64,000 nucleotides of DNA from UBA6489 sp942490775 (GTDB lineage Bacteria > Patescibacteriota > Gracilibacteria > BD1-5 > UBA6164): contig CALNYL010000001.1 of the NCBI GenBank assembly GCA_942490775.1, forward strand, positions 186,001 to 250,000. The letters are read 5' to 3'. The notes below the pieces were generated by a model that saw only the letters and a program-made list of their open reading frames with translations, was not told the DNA's origin and ran no database searches. This document shows, in pieces, positions 1 to 9,613 of this stretch (the stretch's first letter is position 1; every line of letters starts with the position of its first letter). The position numbers were made by a program, and so were the translations under genes.

Positions 1-1025
1 GCGACGACTGAAGAACCACAGGAAAACTAATGAAACTATTTGAAAAAGAACTAAACCTCCACTTCCCACCACCATGAGATCTAAGAAGATGTCTATTTTC
101 AGTATCAGGAAGCAAATACAGAGAAGAATTCATACACTACTTCGCACTAGAAATAACTACAAACACACCAATAAAAGAACTAACACTAGAACAAATATTC
201 AGACAAATATGAGCAACAGACGACTTTATCATATACCTAAAAATGTTTGATGAAAACTTCCTAGACTATCACCTACCCATAAACAGTAGCATAAAATGAC
301 ACAAACTATGAAACATACTCATGTGAACACTATTCTATAACCTAGATAAAAGCTATGGAAAAATGATGAAATTTATGTCCCAGCTACTCCAAACCAAAGC
401 AAAAATCATACCAGTCACGAAAGACAAAGCATACATAGAAGCCCTACTAGAAGACTGAACCACAGTACAAACCCAAGATAAAATAAGCAATGAAGCAAAC
501 TACAAATTCAAAATAAAAGAGCTAAAACTCATGGAAAACTCAAAAAATGCAAAACACAATGAATACATAGACAAAGCCATATTAAACTCAGACTACATAA
601 TAATCTCAGCCTGAGACCTATTCACCAGCAACATCTCAAACCTAATAATCTGATGAGTAAGACAACTACTAAAAAATACAAAAGCAAAAATTATATTCAT
701 CTGAAACAACACAAATAAATGATGAGAAACCAAAGGCTACAAAGTACTTGATTTTATTTTAAAACTAGAACACTACCTATGAAAAGAAATAAACTATTTC
801 ATAGCAAACAATAAAAAACCAGAACTCACTCAAAAGCAACTAGAACTACTCAAAAAAAACATAAGTGTAAAATGAGGAGACTACATATTCCTAGAAAATG
901 AAGAAAAAGAATTTCTAAAAAACAGATGAACAAAAGTCATAGAAGATGACCTGATAGACAAAATGACCCTCTACAAACACAACAATCAAAAACTCACAGA
1001 AATATTGAAAGAGATAATTTTGTAA
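1..1025 (+). CDS. YvcK/CofD-like protein (5' end outside window)
   Basis: Reading frame is open from base 3 to TAA at 1023-1025, about 340 residues visible with TGA as Gly. It begins with DDGRTTGKL, then FPPPGDLRRCLFSVSG, GHKLGNILMGTLFYNL, IPVTKDKAYIEALLEDG, IIISAGDLFTSNISNLI and GGETKGYK. This series matches the YvcK/UPF0052 (CofD-like) fold: nucleotide-sugar binding and control of carbon flow and cell-wall synthesis in other bacteria. Only the first beta strand with the GGGTG loop is missing, lost to the window edge. An internal ATG at 30 is not the true start because the family motif lies upstream of it. A strong hairpin terminator follows. Confidence 0.85.
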
Positions 1026-1029
1026 TCAA

Positions 1030-1065
1030 AAAAAAAACGGACATTAGTCCGTTTTTTAGTTTTTT
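1030..1065. terminator. hairpin terminator after yvcK-like gene
   Basis: An A-run, then the inverted repeat cggac/gtccg around a short loop, then a T-run. It lies between the plus-strand gene ending at 1025 and the minus-strand gene ending at 1078, so it can serve both. Confidence 0.8.
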
Positions 1066-1077
1066 TTAATATAATTA

Positions 1078-1527
1078 TTATCTATACTTTTTTACTAAAT
1101 CAACAAATTTCTTCATCTCCTCTCTATCTTCTTTAATATTATAAGAATGAAGTAAAACATCCTTTATTTTATCTATTTCCTTTTTTTCATTATAAACAAT
1201 ACATTCATCAGCAATTTCTTTATCATAAGGAGGTTCTCAACCTATAGTATCCATAATCTTATCCTCGTTCTTTATAACCTTATTGTTAACATTTATTCAG
1301 TCTTTCATAAACTTAACTCAGTTACAAAGTATATAATTTCAATTATCATATACATTATAAATTAAATCAACATGTTCAAACAAAGGCTTTCAATCCTTAT
1401 AAATAGAATGATCCATAAGAATATTATATTCTTTTAGTGTGTAACCTCATACTTCAGTTTCTCTTTTAACACTAGCACAAGAAGATAAAACAAGTAAAAC
1501 CAAAATAAACATAACTACTTTCTTCAT
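1078..1527 (-). CDS. small lipoprotein of unknown function
   Basis: 149 aa, ATG at 1527, TAA at 1078-1080. The N-terminus MKKVVMFILVLLVLSSCAS is a signal peptide ending in a lipobox (LSSC), so the protein should be lipidated on Cys17 and anchored outside the membrane. The rest is polar with a Lys/Glu-rich C-terminal helix (about 110-149). Five in-frame TGA codons are read as Gly. I recognise no family. Confidence 0.75.
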
Positions 1528-1552
1528 ATAAATAAATTTAAAAAAAAATAAA

Positions 1553-2053
1553 TTAACTAACCGTATTTTGAACAGAACATGAAGGACAAATAAAACCCTT
1601 TATAGTACTCTTTACTCTAAGATTTTTTTTGCACCCACTACAGATTACTACAATACTCTCAGCATTTGCCTTCCTCTTTTTTTCTCTATCTATATGTTTT
1701 TTTCTCATTAAAAATCACATAACAGGAAATCATACAATAGGAAGAAAAACCGCTAAAATACTAACTCTTATATCTCCTAAAGTTCTACTTCAGAGTCTAA
1801 AAACAAGATATTGATAAACAATTAAAAGAGCTATTGAGAATATTGGCATCATACTAAAAACACCTAATCATAACATAAGAAAAAGTGTCCAACTTCAATG
1901 ACCAGCTAATCTAACAATCATAGATAAGTTTACAACAGGTATAAAAGCACCTAATGGAAAAGAATCTTCATGATATTTAGCAATCATATACAATCACCCT
2001 GTTATCATAAAATAACTAATAACACTAGATATAAGAATCTCAGTTTCTGACAT
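1553..2053 (-). CDS. membrane protein with C-terminal zinc ribbon (DUF5684-like)
   Basis: 166 aa. The N-terminal two thirds is hydrophobic with about four membrane segments. It contains LGAFIPVVNLSMIVRLAG followed by a second hydrophobic stretch, which resembles the DUF5684 pattern of small membrane proteins. After a basic stretch (RKKHIDREKKRK) a CxxC...CxxC zinc ribbon ends the protein (CSGC, CPSC). The role is unknown; such proteins often lie near secretion or pilus genes. It starts at the ATG at 2053. The stop lies 25 bases upstream of the lipoprotein start at 1527, so the two may be co-transcribed. Confidence 0.7.
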
Positions 2054-2093
2054 ATAAATATATAAAAAAATAATTTTATAAAAATCTTTTTAA

Positions 2094-2113
2094 GGAACGA
2101 AAATATTCGTTCC
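2094..2113. repeat. short perfect hairpin
   Basis: ggaacgaa and ttcgttcc flank a 4-base loop, just upstream of the membrane-protein gene on the minus strand and next to two copies of the dispersed palindrome. Confidence 0.6.
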
Positions 2114-2126
2114 CTACAAAAAATAT

Positions 2127-2209
2127 TGCAGCCTCTTTCCCCTGAGAAGGGGAGAGGATTTAGAGAGAGGTCAAACTATGTAAGGGAAAGAATTCAAGAT
2201 AGAGGGAAT
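2127..2209. repeat. two adjacent copies of dispersed palindrome family A
   Basis: First copy: gcctctttccc...ggggagaggatttagagagagg. Second copy: the right half only, taagggaaagaattcaagatagagg. The family consists of a C/T-rich arm, a short loop, a G/A-rich arm and a tail like attcaagatagagg. These copies end one base before the ppk2 stop codon. Confidence 0.75.
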
Positions 2210-3370
2210 TTACTCAAACAAATCCTTTTTAATATCAATTTCTTCTTTTAACATCTTAACCTTATCCTCACCACTATAAACCAAATCACTATCCAACACA
2301 AGCTTAGAATCATCTATCTTTCAAGGATAATTAAACTGATTAAGAACATACTTAATAGCATTAAGCCTAGCCCTTTTCTTATCATTACTATTTATTATAA
2401 CCCAAGGACACTCCTTAGTATGAGTATTTGAAAAATTTCTATACTCAGCAAGAGTATACTTATCCCACAACTGTTGAGAATATTGATCAATAGGAGATAA
2501 CTTATACTGCTTTAACGGATTAGTCTTTCTTGACTCAAACCTTTCGGCCTGCTCCTCCTTTCACACAGAGAAATAAAACTTTATAAGCTTTATACCAGAA
2601 TTTACAAGCATTTTTTCAAAACCTGTAACCTCATCAAGAAACCTCTCATACTCTTTTTTAGTAACAAATCACATAACAGGCTCTACCCCAGCACGATTAT
2701 ACCAACTTCTATCAAAAAAAACCATATCTCTAGCAGCAGGTAGATTTTTTACATACCTTTGGAAATACCATTGACTCCTCTCTTTTTCAGTAGGTTTTTC
2801 AAGAGCCACAACACTAGCTCATCTAGGGTTAAGATACTCTCTAAACCTCTTTATAGTTCATCACTTTCAAGCAGCATCCCTTCATTCAAAAATTACAAGC
2901 AATTTCTTTCATTTTTCTTTTATATATTTTTGTAATTTTAACAACTCAACTTGTAGCTCTATTATTTCCTTCTCATACTCAAAAGTATCTTTTTTAATAC
3001 TACTCTCTTTATATTTATCTCTCTTATCTTCTGAAATTCAACTATAAGGCTTATATTTTTTTTCAACCTTCTTTACCATATTTTCAAGAACCAATTGATT
3101 TTTTTCATCATTCCTCTCTTTTAGATAATCATTTATCTCCTCAAGTATTTTATGCAATTTTTTTATTCTCTTTTTCTTTTCTTTATCTAGTTTTTCTGGA
3201 GTATCTTCTAAAAGATGAGATAATTTATTTCTTAAAACTTTTATGTTATCAACATTATCTTCTTTCTTTAACTCCTCAAACAATTCAATTAATTCTTTCT
3301 TTAATCTTTTAAGAGTTTCTGAAGTTAATTTTACTTCCTTGTTAAATATTTCATAAAATAGAGTTGGCAT
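2210..3370 (-). CDS. ppk2: polyphosphate kinase 2 family protein
   Basis: 386 aa. PPK2 enzymes transfer phosphate between polyphosphate and nucleotides. Walker A FEGRDAAGKGG lies at about 161-171 with two glycines written as TGA. The Walker B/lid signature FFDRSWYNRAGVEPVMGF follows, and the C-terminus has the usual NSNDKKRARLNAIKYVL helix. About 115 N-terminal residues form a Lys/Glu-rich coiled coil not found in short PPK2 proteins. ATG at 3370 was chosen (MPTLFYEIF); an in-frame ATG at 3439 would add a hydrophobic stretch and is less likely. In a lineage short of nucleotide synthesis such an enzyme could regenerate NTPs or NDPs from polyphosphate. Confidence 0.9.
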
Positions 3371-3691
3371 GTGACTTCTTTGATTAGAAAATAATATATA
3401 TGTATATATTAAATCATATGAAAAGAAAAAAGTCAACAACTTGATGTATTTTTATTTAATTTTATTTTATTACCCCCTATTTTTTACTTATATCACCTCA
3501 TTTTTAAGTTGTAAATAAAAATAAAAATATAGAGACATCCATTTATGGTGTCTTATTTAATTTTTATTCTTAAAACTAGATTTTATTTTATTTTTAAGTA
3601 AAATTTGCATCACTAACTTGTTCCCCTTTCCTTTAGTATTAAAGGAAAGGATTCAGGTATGGATTATTAAAATATAACTTCACATTTCACC
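3371..3691. other. intergenic region between divergent genes, with two repeats
   Basis: AT-rich, no gene seen. It holds a family-B palindrome (gagacatccatttatggtgtct, about 3532-3554) and a family-A palindrome (ttcccctttcctttagtattaaaggaaaggattcaggtatgg, about 3620-3663). Promoters for ppk2 (minus) and the PriA-like gene (plus) must lie here, but I cannot pick a clear -35/-10 pair. Confidence 0.6.
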
Positions 3692-4681
3692 ATGCTATAC
3701 ATAATAAATATATCACAAGATAACTCTAAGATAAACCACTATTTATCAAACACCCTACTAAACAATATACAAAAAACTCTAGAAAATAAATCAAAAGTAA
3801 TATTATACCTAAACAGAAGATGACAATTCTCGTCACTCATTTGTAAAGACTGTAGTATGATATATAAATGTAAATTTTGTGATATATCTTTAAGTGTACA
3901 CAAATTTCCACAAAAATTACTTTGTCACACCTGTAACTATGAAAAAGAAGTACCCATAAAATGTGAAAAATGTAATTGAAAAAATTTAGAAAAAATATGA
4001 GTATGAACACAACAAATAGAAGAAAGCCTAGTGAAGATATTCCCTGATAAAAATATATACAGATTTGACATAGACTCTCTAAAAAACAAAACCTGAAAAA
4101 ATGAAGCTCTAGAAAATCTAAATAAAGCAGATATTATAATATGAACAAAAATGATAACAACAGGCTTTGATTTTAAAAATATATGACTTATAGGAGTAGT
4201 ATTATTAGAACAAGGACTCAGTATACCAAAATATGATGCAGAAGAAAATCTATACTTCAACATAAAACAACTCATAGGCAGGTGAGAAAGAAGGGGAGAG
4301 AAGACTGATATATTTATACAAACATTCATCCCTCAAAATGAAACAGTAAAAAGCATCTGAGAAAATAACTATAAAGAATTTTTTAAAAGAACTTTAAAAG
4401 AAAGAAAGCAATTCAATTACCCCCCATTTTGTGAAATAGCAACTCTAGAATACAGAGATAGAAACAAAAACAAAGCAGAAGAATTTATAAAAAGACTAAA
4501 AAATAAACTAGATATAGAAAACCCCAAAAAACAATTTGAAATAATATTATTTCCAGAACCACAAAAAAAGTATAATAGCTACCACTATAAAATACTTATA
4601 AAATGAAAAAAAATCAGAAAATTTCTACAAACAATAAAACCTGAAATTATGAGAAACAGCAATCTAGTAGTTATATTTTAA
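3692..4681 (+). CDS. PriA-like protein, C-terminal half only
   Basis: 329 aa. The sequence matches the second half of the primosomal helicase PriA (N'): LYLNRRG, then paired Cys motifs of the zinc-binding domain (CKDC, CKFC, CHTC, CEKC at about 48-96), GVGTQQIEESL, then helicase motifs IIIGTKMITTGFDF and QLIGRGERRGEKTDIFIQT, and the C-terminal domain (RTLKERKQFNYPPF). The DNA-binding and DEAD ATPase domains (Walker A, DEAH) are absent upstream. The start at 3692 begins just before helicase domain 2. It may be a decayed priA or a stand-alone Zn/helicase-C protein. Its end overlaps the dnaN stop by 11 bases in convergent orientation. Confidence 0.75.
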
Positions 4682-5801
4682 GAGGCATAATAATATGTCT
4701 AAACTCAGAACCATCCTTTTTCTTATTATCATCCTCAGGAAGTATCAAAATAGGAGCAAGAGGACTCTCAAAACTAATAGAAATATGACTACAATTCATA
4801 ACACCCAAAACCTCCAAGAAATACACAGAATTAATTCAAATCACATTATCCTCACCCTCAACACTACCAACCAATCTTACCTCTCACTCTCAAATCTGAG
4901 TCTCAGAAGTCTCAAGCAAAATCCCCATCTCAATATCACTACTAAATCACATCTTTATAGAATAATTATTCTCCTTACTTATAAGGTTTATCTTTCTAAG
5001 AGCCTGCATTAAATCCACTCTATTTATCACAGCCTTCGTTGAATAAATACTAGGAAAAAAAGAATAATAATCAGGAAACTTCCCATTCAAAATTCTAGAA
5101 TATATTTTACAATTTCAGAACAAAAAAGCTATCTGACTATCTCAAGACACAATCTTTACATCCTCCTTATCATCTAAAATACTCTTTATCTGATATGTAG
5201 TCTTACTAGGAATTATTTGAGTAAAAGATAAATTAGTAGGAGTATTTATCTGAGACTTATACTCAGACAATCTAAAACTATCAGTTGAAGCAAATATAGC
5301 CTCTTGTCATTTTATATCTACAAAAATACCAGCCAAAGTAGGTCTTATATTTCACTCAGCAGAAGAAAATAAAGTCTTTTCAATAGCATTTCTAAAAACC
5401 TTTCATTTTAGAGTAAAATTAACCTCAGATTTTATACTAGGTATAACAGGAAACTCAGAAGCCTCTCTTCACTTTATCTTCGTATTTCAAGTAGCAGTCT
5501 TAATCTGTAAACTATCACCAGAAACTAGTTCTATATCTATATCATCATCACTAATAAGTCATATATAGCTAGAAAAAAGCTTACTAGGAATAGAAAAAGC
5601 TCATTCAGATTTTATATCAACCCTATCTTCTATAGTATACTCTATGGCCATTTCTAGATTATTTGAAGTCAAAACTATATTTTTATAGTTTACCTTTATT
5701 AGTATATTATCTAGTATTGGAGTTGTAGTAACTCAAGAGGTTGCATGATTCACCACACTTAGTCATTGTTTCAATACTGAGGTTGCTATTCTAAATTTCA
5801 T
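4671..5801 (-). CDS. dnaN: DNA polymerase III beta subunit (sliding clamp)
   Basis: 376 aa, the normal clamp length. It begins MKFRIATSVLKQGLSVVNHA. Typical clamp features follow in three repeats, including NPTLAGI-like RPTLAGIFVDI, ASTDSFRLSEYK, and the C-terminal RHIIMPLK, the counterpart of the usual PM(R/K)L ending. The clamp tethers polymerase to DNA. It starts with ATG at 5801; the gene upstream is on the same strand but 215 bases away. DnaN is usually next to dnaA or recF; here neither is present. Confidence 0.9.
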
Positions 5802-6016
5802 TTTAAAAAAATTAATAAAAACTACTACATAGTTTTTATTTAAATAAACAAATAAATCAAATATAAATTATAATTTCATGTTGAAAACTAATTATTTTTG
5901 TGATAATTGTATTTTCTTATAACAAAAGAGATAAAAAAAATTTTGTCTCTACAATTATTTTAAATAACTACCGTCTCTTTCTCCTGAAATGGGGAAAGAA
6001 TCCAAGATAGGGGTAT
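5802..6016. other. AT-rich spacer with one family-A palindrome
   Basis: A hairpin around 5918-5966 (gagataaa...tttgtctc), then a family-A copy at about 5972-6013 (cgtctctttctcctgaaatggggaaagaatccaagatagggg). The copy stops just before the thrC stop codon, as seen at ppk2 and tgt. Confidence 0.6.
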
Positions 6017-7495
6017 TTATTTTTTCATCATCTCACTAATAACCTTCTCAATAACAGGAAAACTATCTTCAAACTCTCAAGAAATCCTTAAAAAATTCTT
6101 TCACTCCACAGGCTTATTATTCTTGATTTTACTAAAAAACTCATCAAACTCATTCATTCAAGGTACATCTATTCACTTTTCTCTCAACTCAGCACCAAAC
6201 TGAGCAACATGAGAAGTCTCTAGGAACACAACAGGAATTACTCATTTCAAAGAATAATCTCATCTAACCCAAGGTACAACTCAAGCAGCAGAATGAGGAT
6301 CCATTCAGTGTTTATAACTAGCTCAAAAATCTCTTATAACATTTAACCTCTCTTCATCAGTACAAGAAGACGAAATAAAAGTATCTTTAATCTCTCTTAA
6401 AATCTCTTTCTCAACTTTAAATCTACCAGTATTATTTAAATCATCATAAAGAGACTTCACTCTTTTATAATCAAACTGAAAAATATCAAAAAGCATTCTC
6501 TCAAAATTACTTGATTTAGCTATATCCATAGAAGGAGCATTTGTAACCCATACAAAATCCTTTCAATCTTTTTTAGGCGGTTCATAAACACCAGTCTCAA
6601 AAAATTTATTAAGCATATCATTTTCATTTGTAGCCACAAGTATCTTATCTATAGGAAGTCAAATCTTCTTTGCATAATATCAAGCCAAAGCATCTCAGAA
6701 ATTTCAAGACGGAACAGAAAAAATTATTTTTTCTCCATTCTCTATAGTTTTTCTCTCCAAAAGTTTAGTATAAGCCCTAAAATAATAAACAACCTGAGCC
6801 AATATTCTAGCTATATTTATAGAATTAAAAGAAGTTATATTATACTTTCTTTTAAAATCCTCATACTCAGGTCAATTTATTTTCTTAACAATATCTTGAA
6901 GCGGATCAAAAGGCTTATCAGCAAGTAAAGTGAAAGCATTTGGATTATTTACTATATCATTTACAGCCTGTAATCTTTGTACCTCTGAAGGACCAGAATT
7001 TGGAAGCATAAATATAGAATTTATATTAGTACCATTAACTCAACTATGAGCAGCATTTATAGTATCTCAAGAAGAAGCACCTAGTACATTTATTGTAACT
7101 CACTTCCTAAGCCTAGTAAGCAACCTTGGAAGAAACTCCAAAGCAACATTCTTAAAAGCCAAAGTTGGTCAATATCACAAATGAAGAGAAAATAGATTAG
7201 TATTTCAAATCTGTTTTACAGGAGTTATATCATTTTTATGCCATTGTTTTCCATATGCTTCATCTATAACTTCTTTTAGCTCCTTATCTGATATCCCAAA
7301 ATCAAATTCTCATAAAACCTCATTTGCCAGTTCTTGATAACTCATTCAAACAAAAGCACCTATTTTTTCCTTACTAATCTCTGGAAACTGAGTAATAGCC
7401 CAAAGACCCCCAGACATAGGTTGACTTGTTATTATAGCATTATCCAGAGTAGAAATAGTCTCTGACCTAGTATCCTGAAGAGAATTCATAATCAT
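6017..7495 (-). CDS. thrC: threonine synthase
   Basis: 492 aa from ATG 7495 (an ATG two codons later is possible). PLP enzyme converting O-phosphohomoserine to threonine. SGGLWAI, then GYGPTLAFKNVALEFLPR with the Schiff-base lysine at about 115, NVLGASSGDTINAAHSG for phosphate binding, VPSGNFGDALAGYYAKK and the late KPVEGKN/ISGEF region are all present and in order. Length fits the long class of ThrC. No homoserine kinase or dehydrogenase lies nearby. Threonine could feed isoleucine synthesis with the ilv genes downstream, although no ilvA is seen here. Confidence 0.9.
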
Positions 7496-7561
7496 AATTA
7501 TATGAAGTTATATGTTAAACAATTATATTTATAAGAATTTATTCTTATAAATCAAATTTTA

Positions 7562-8536
7562 TTAGACCTCATCTAAAACCTCAAAACCCTCATCACTTCA
7601 TACAATCCCAAGTCAAATAACTCTTTTTGCAATTCCCATATCTTTTATCTTCTTAGCGGTCTCATTCAGAGTAGAACCAGACCATATAGCATCATCCATA
7701 AGTAAAATAGTATCAACCCTAAAATCCCTTTGAGTTATATAAATAGTACTTCTAGCATTCATTATTCTATCATATCTATCCTCTAACGATTTTTGAGAAA
7801 CGGGAGTATCCTTAAAAATCTTCACAGGCTTTAACTCTGGAAGCTTAATATCAAGCCCCTCTTTCAACAAATCCGTAAGCTGCACCTTTCTATCAATACT
7901 AGGAGGAATAAAACCATAACCATCTATATTTTTCTCTTTTATCAATCTCTCAGTAGGCTCCTTGATAAGTTCAACAATCTTTCCAGCCAAATCATTTTTT
8001 CAAGTCTGTTTTCCATAAAACATCAAGTTTCAAAGCAAAGTCTTACCATACTTTTTTATATCATAAAAATCAATACAATAAACCTCATCCAAATAAACTT
8101 CATCAAAACCATTTTTCATTTTAGACATCGAATCAACAAGCCCATTATCATTTTTTCTATTATTATACTTTTCAAGCATTTTTAAATATTTTTCTGACTC
8201 ATTTATAGCATTTAGTCTTTTCTTTTTACACCAAAGATTAAATCACTCTATTCAAAAGCTCAATACTCCATCCGCACCAAAAAACACAAAATTATTTTCT
8301 ATAATCTCATTCTCTAAAACAGGATTCTCCTCAAAACTATCCTCTTCCGATTCTTTGATAAAATAATAAGTATCAGAAGAATTTCAAGCAGTATAAACCT
8401 GACCTTCCCTAATAAGCTCTTTCAAATCAGACTCAATAAGCCCCTTTTCTCAAAAGAATTTAATAACCTCTGAAAGCAATATCGGATTATTATCTCCTAT
8501 ATATTTAAGTATTTTTGTTTTTCTATCTGTTATCAT
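7562..8536 (-). CDS. winged-helix / phosphoribosyltransferase-like protein
   Basis: 324 aa. The first 60 or so residues look like a winged helix (ITDRKTKILKYIGDNN...LSEVIKFFGEKGLIESDLKELIREGQVY). The last 150 residues form a PRTase-type domain with the PRPP loop ILLMDDAIWSGSTLNETAKK at about 276-295, the DD pair and SGST being the phosphate-binding signature. The middle (90-170) is polar. It resembles PurR-type regulators in combining HTH and PRTase, or a ComF-like protein, but I cannot name the ligand. It lies 67 bases upstream of thrC on the same strand. Confidence 0.7.
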
Positions 8537-8605
8537 TTTTGTATCTTTATGCTTTTTAGTAATAAAACGGCGACAGTATAATAAAAACTCCAAAAAATAC
8601 AAATT

Positions 8606-8637
8606 TTAAAGGCTCTGTTATACAACAGAGCCTTTAA
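8606..8637. terminator. perfect hairpin terminator
   Basis: aaaggctctgtt and aacagagccttt around a 4-base loop, flanked by A and T runs. It lies between two minus-strand genes and would end transcripts from the gene at 9371. Confidence 0.8.
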
Positions 8638-8655
8638 TCTTAATTTAAAACATTG

Positions 8656-8704
8656 TAGTCCCCTTCCTTTTCTATGAAAGGTAAGGGATTTAGGGATGGA
8701 TTAT
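8656..8704. repeat. dispersed palindrome family A
   Basis: ccccttccttttctatgaaaggtaagggatttagggatgg, nearly the same as the copies at 3620 and 14352. A stem of about 10 bp with a GGGATTTAGGGATGG tail. Confidence 0.75.
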
Positions 8705-8720
8705 AAAGTCTTTTTATAAA

Positions 8721-9371
8721 TTACTCAGTCACTGCATCACTTCAAGTTACTTCTATATCTGTTCAAGTTCCTGTAGTACTAGATTCTTCTAAATCATCAC
8801 TTGCATAGTTTTCATTATACATAACTAAAAAGTCATCAAACCTATAAACTTTTTGTTTAATAGTATAATTAATTCAGCTTATAATATCAACTTCCTCTGG
8901 AAAAGCCTCATTCAAGCCATATTCCCAATCTCAAACTATATACATCCCTTCATATTTTTTAAAAGGTCATTCAGCTTCATTATCATAAGCCTCTATTTTA
9001 TTGTTAGGTAAATTTTTAAAATACTCATCTACCTTTTCTTCATCATCAGAATCTGTATACAATAAATACTCAGAAAGATAAATTTCATTAGTAGGATTCA
9101 AAAAAGATTTAGTATCATTCATCTTTCTCTCAAACTCTCATATATCTTCTCCATTTAAACTTACTGAATGTTTTCATAAATCTATATCAACTTCCTTAAA
9201 TCAAAAAGCAGGGATATCTATATCCTCTTTCCCATCAATCTGAACAATTATACCACTTCAAGTTGGATTATCAATAAGTAAAGTATGAGTTTTATTATAA
9301 AAATTAAACCCCCAGAATCACAAAATTACAACAGCAACTATTGCATATAAAATAAGTTTAGCTCTTCCCAT
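8721..9371 (-). CDS. membrane-anchored extracytoplasmic protein
   Basis: 216 aa. One N-terminal membrane segment (KLILYAIVAVVILWFGGFNFY) followed by an acidic, mostly beta-like outer domain starting at the HTLLIDNPTSGIIVQIDGKE region. A Ser/Thr/Glu-rich C-terminal tail (SSTTGT...TEVTGSDAVTE). No family recognised. It begins at ATG 9371, 234 bases from the next gene. Confidence 0.65.
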
Positions 9372-9481
9372 AAAATTATATAAAAAAATAAATTAGAAAT
9401 TAATCTTCTAGCAATTTTCTATTTTTCAAAAATATAAAATCGCAACCACAAGTTATTTAAAAAGCTTTTTTTGTCAAGCTA

Positions 9482-9580
9482 ATACCATACTACTTTCGTA
9501 GAGAGTATAATACATTAAAAAAATCGCTTGGTGAAAAATTTATTTGTGAGAATTTTGCAGAAATAAAAAAAGTATGGTAT
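9482..9580. other. inverted repeat enclosing about 80 bases
   Basis: ataccatac at 9482-9490 and its exact complement gtatggtat at 9572-9580. The enclosed DNA also has stem-like matches (actttcgtagagagta). It lies upstream of the 1004-aa gene and could be its leader RNA, a small RNA or an old element end. Confidence 0.4.
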
Positions 9581-9613
9581 TTTAAGATGAGTTAGTAATG
9601 TAATTTAATAAAG

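Noticed and set aside
4695..5012. Plus-strand 105-aa frame
   Set aside because: Antisense shadow of dnaN; composition (Ser/Asn/Leu/Thr-rich) is not protein-like.
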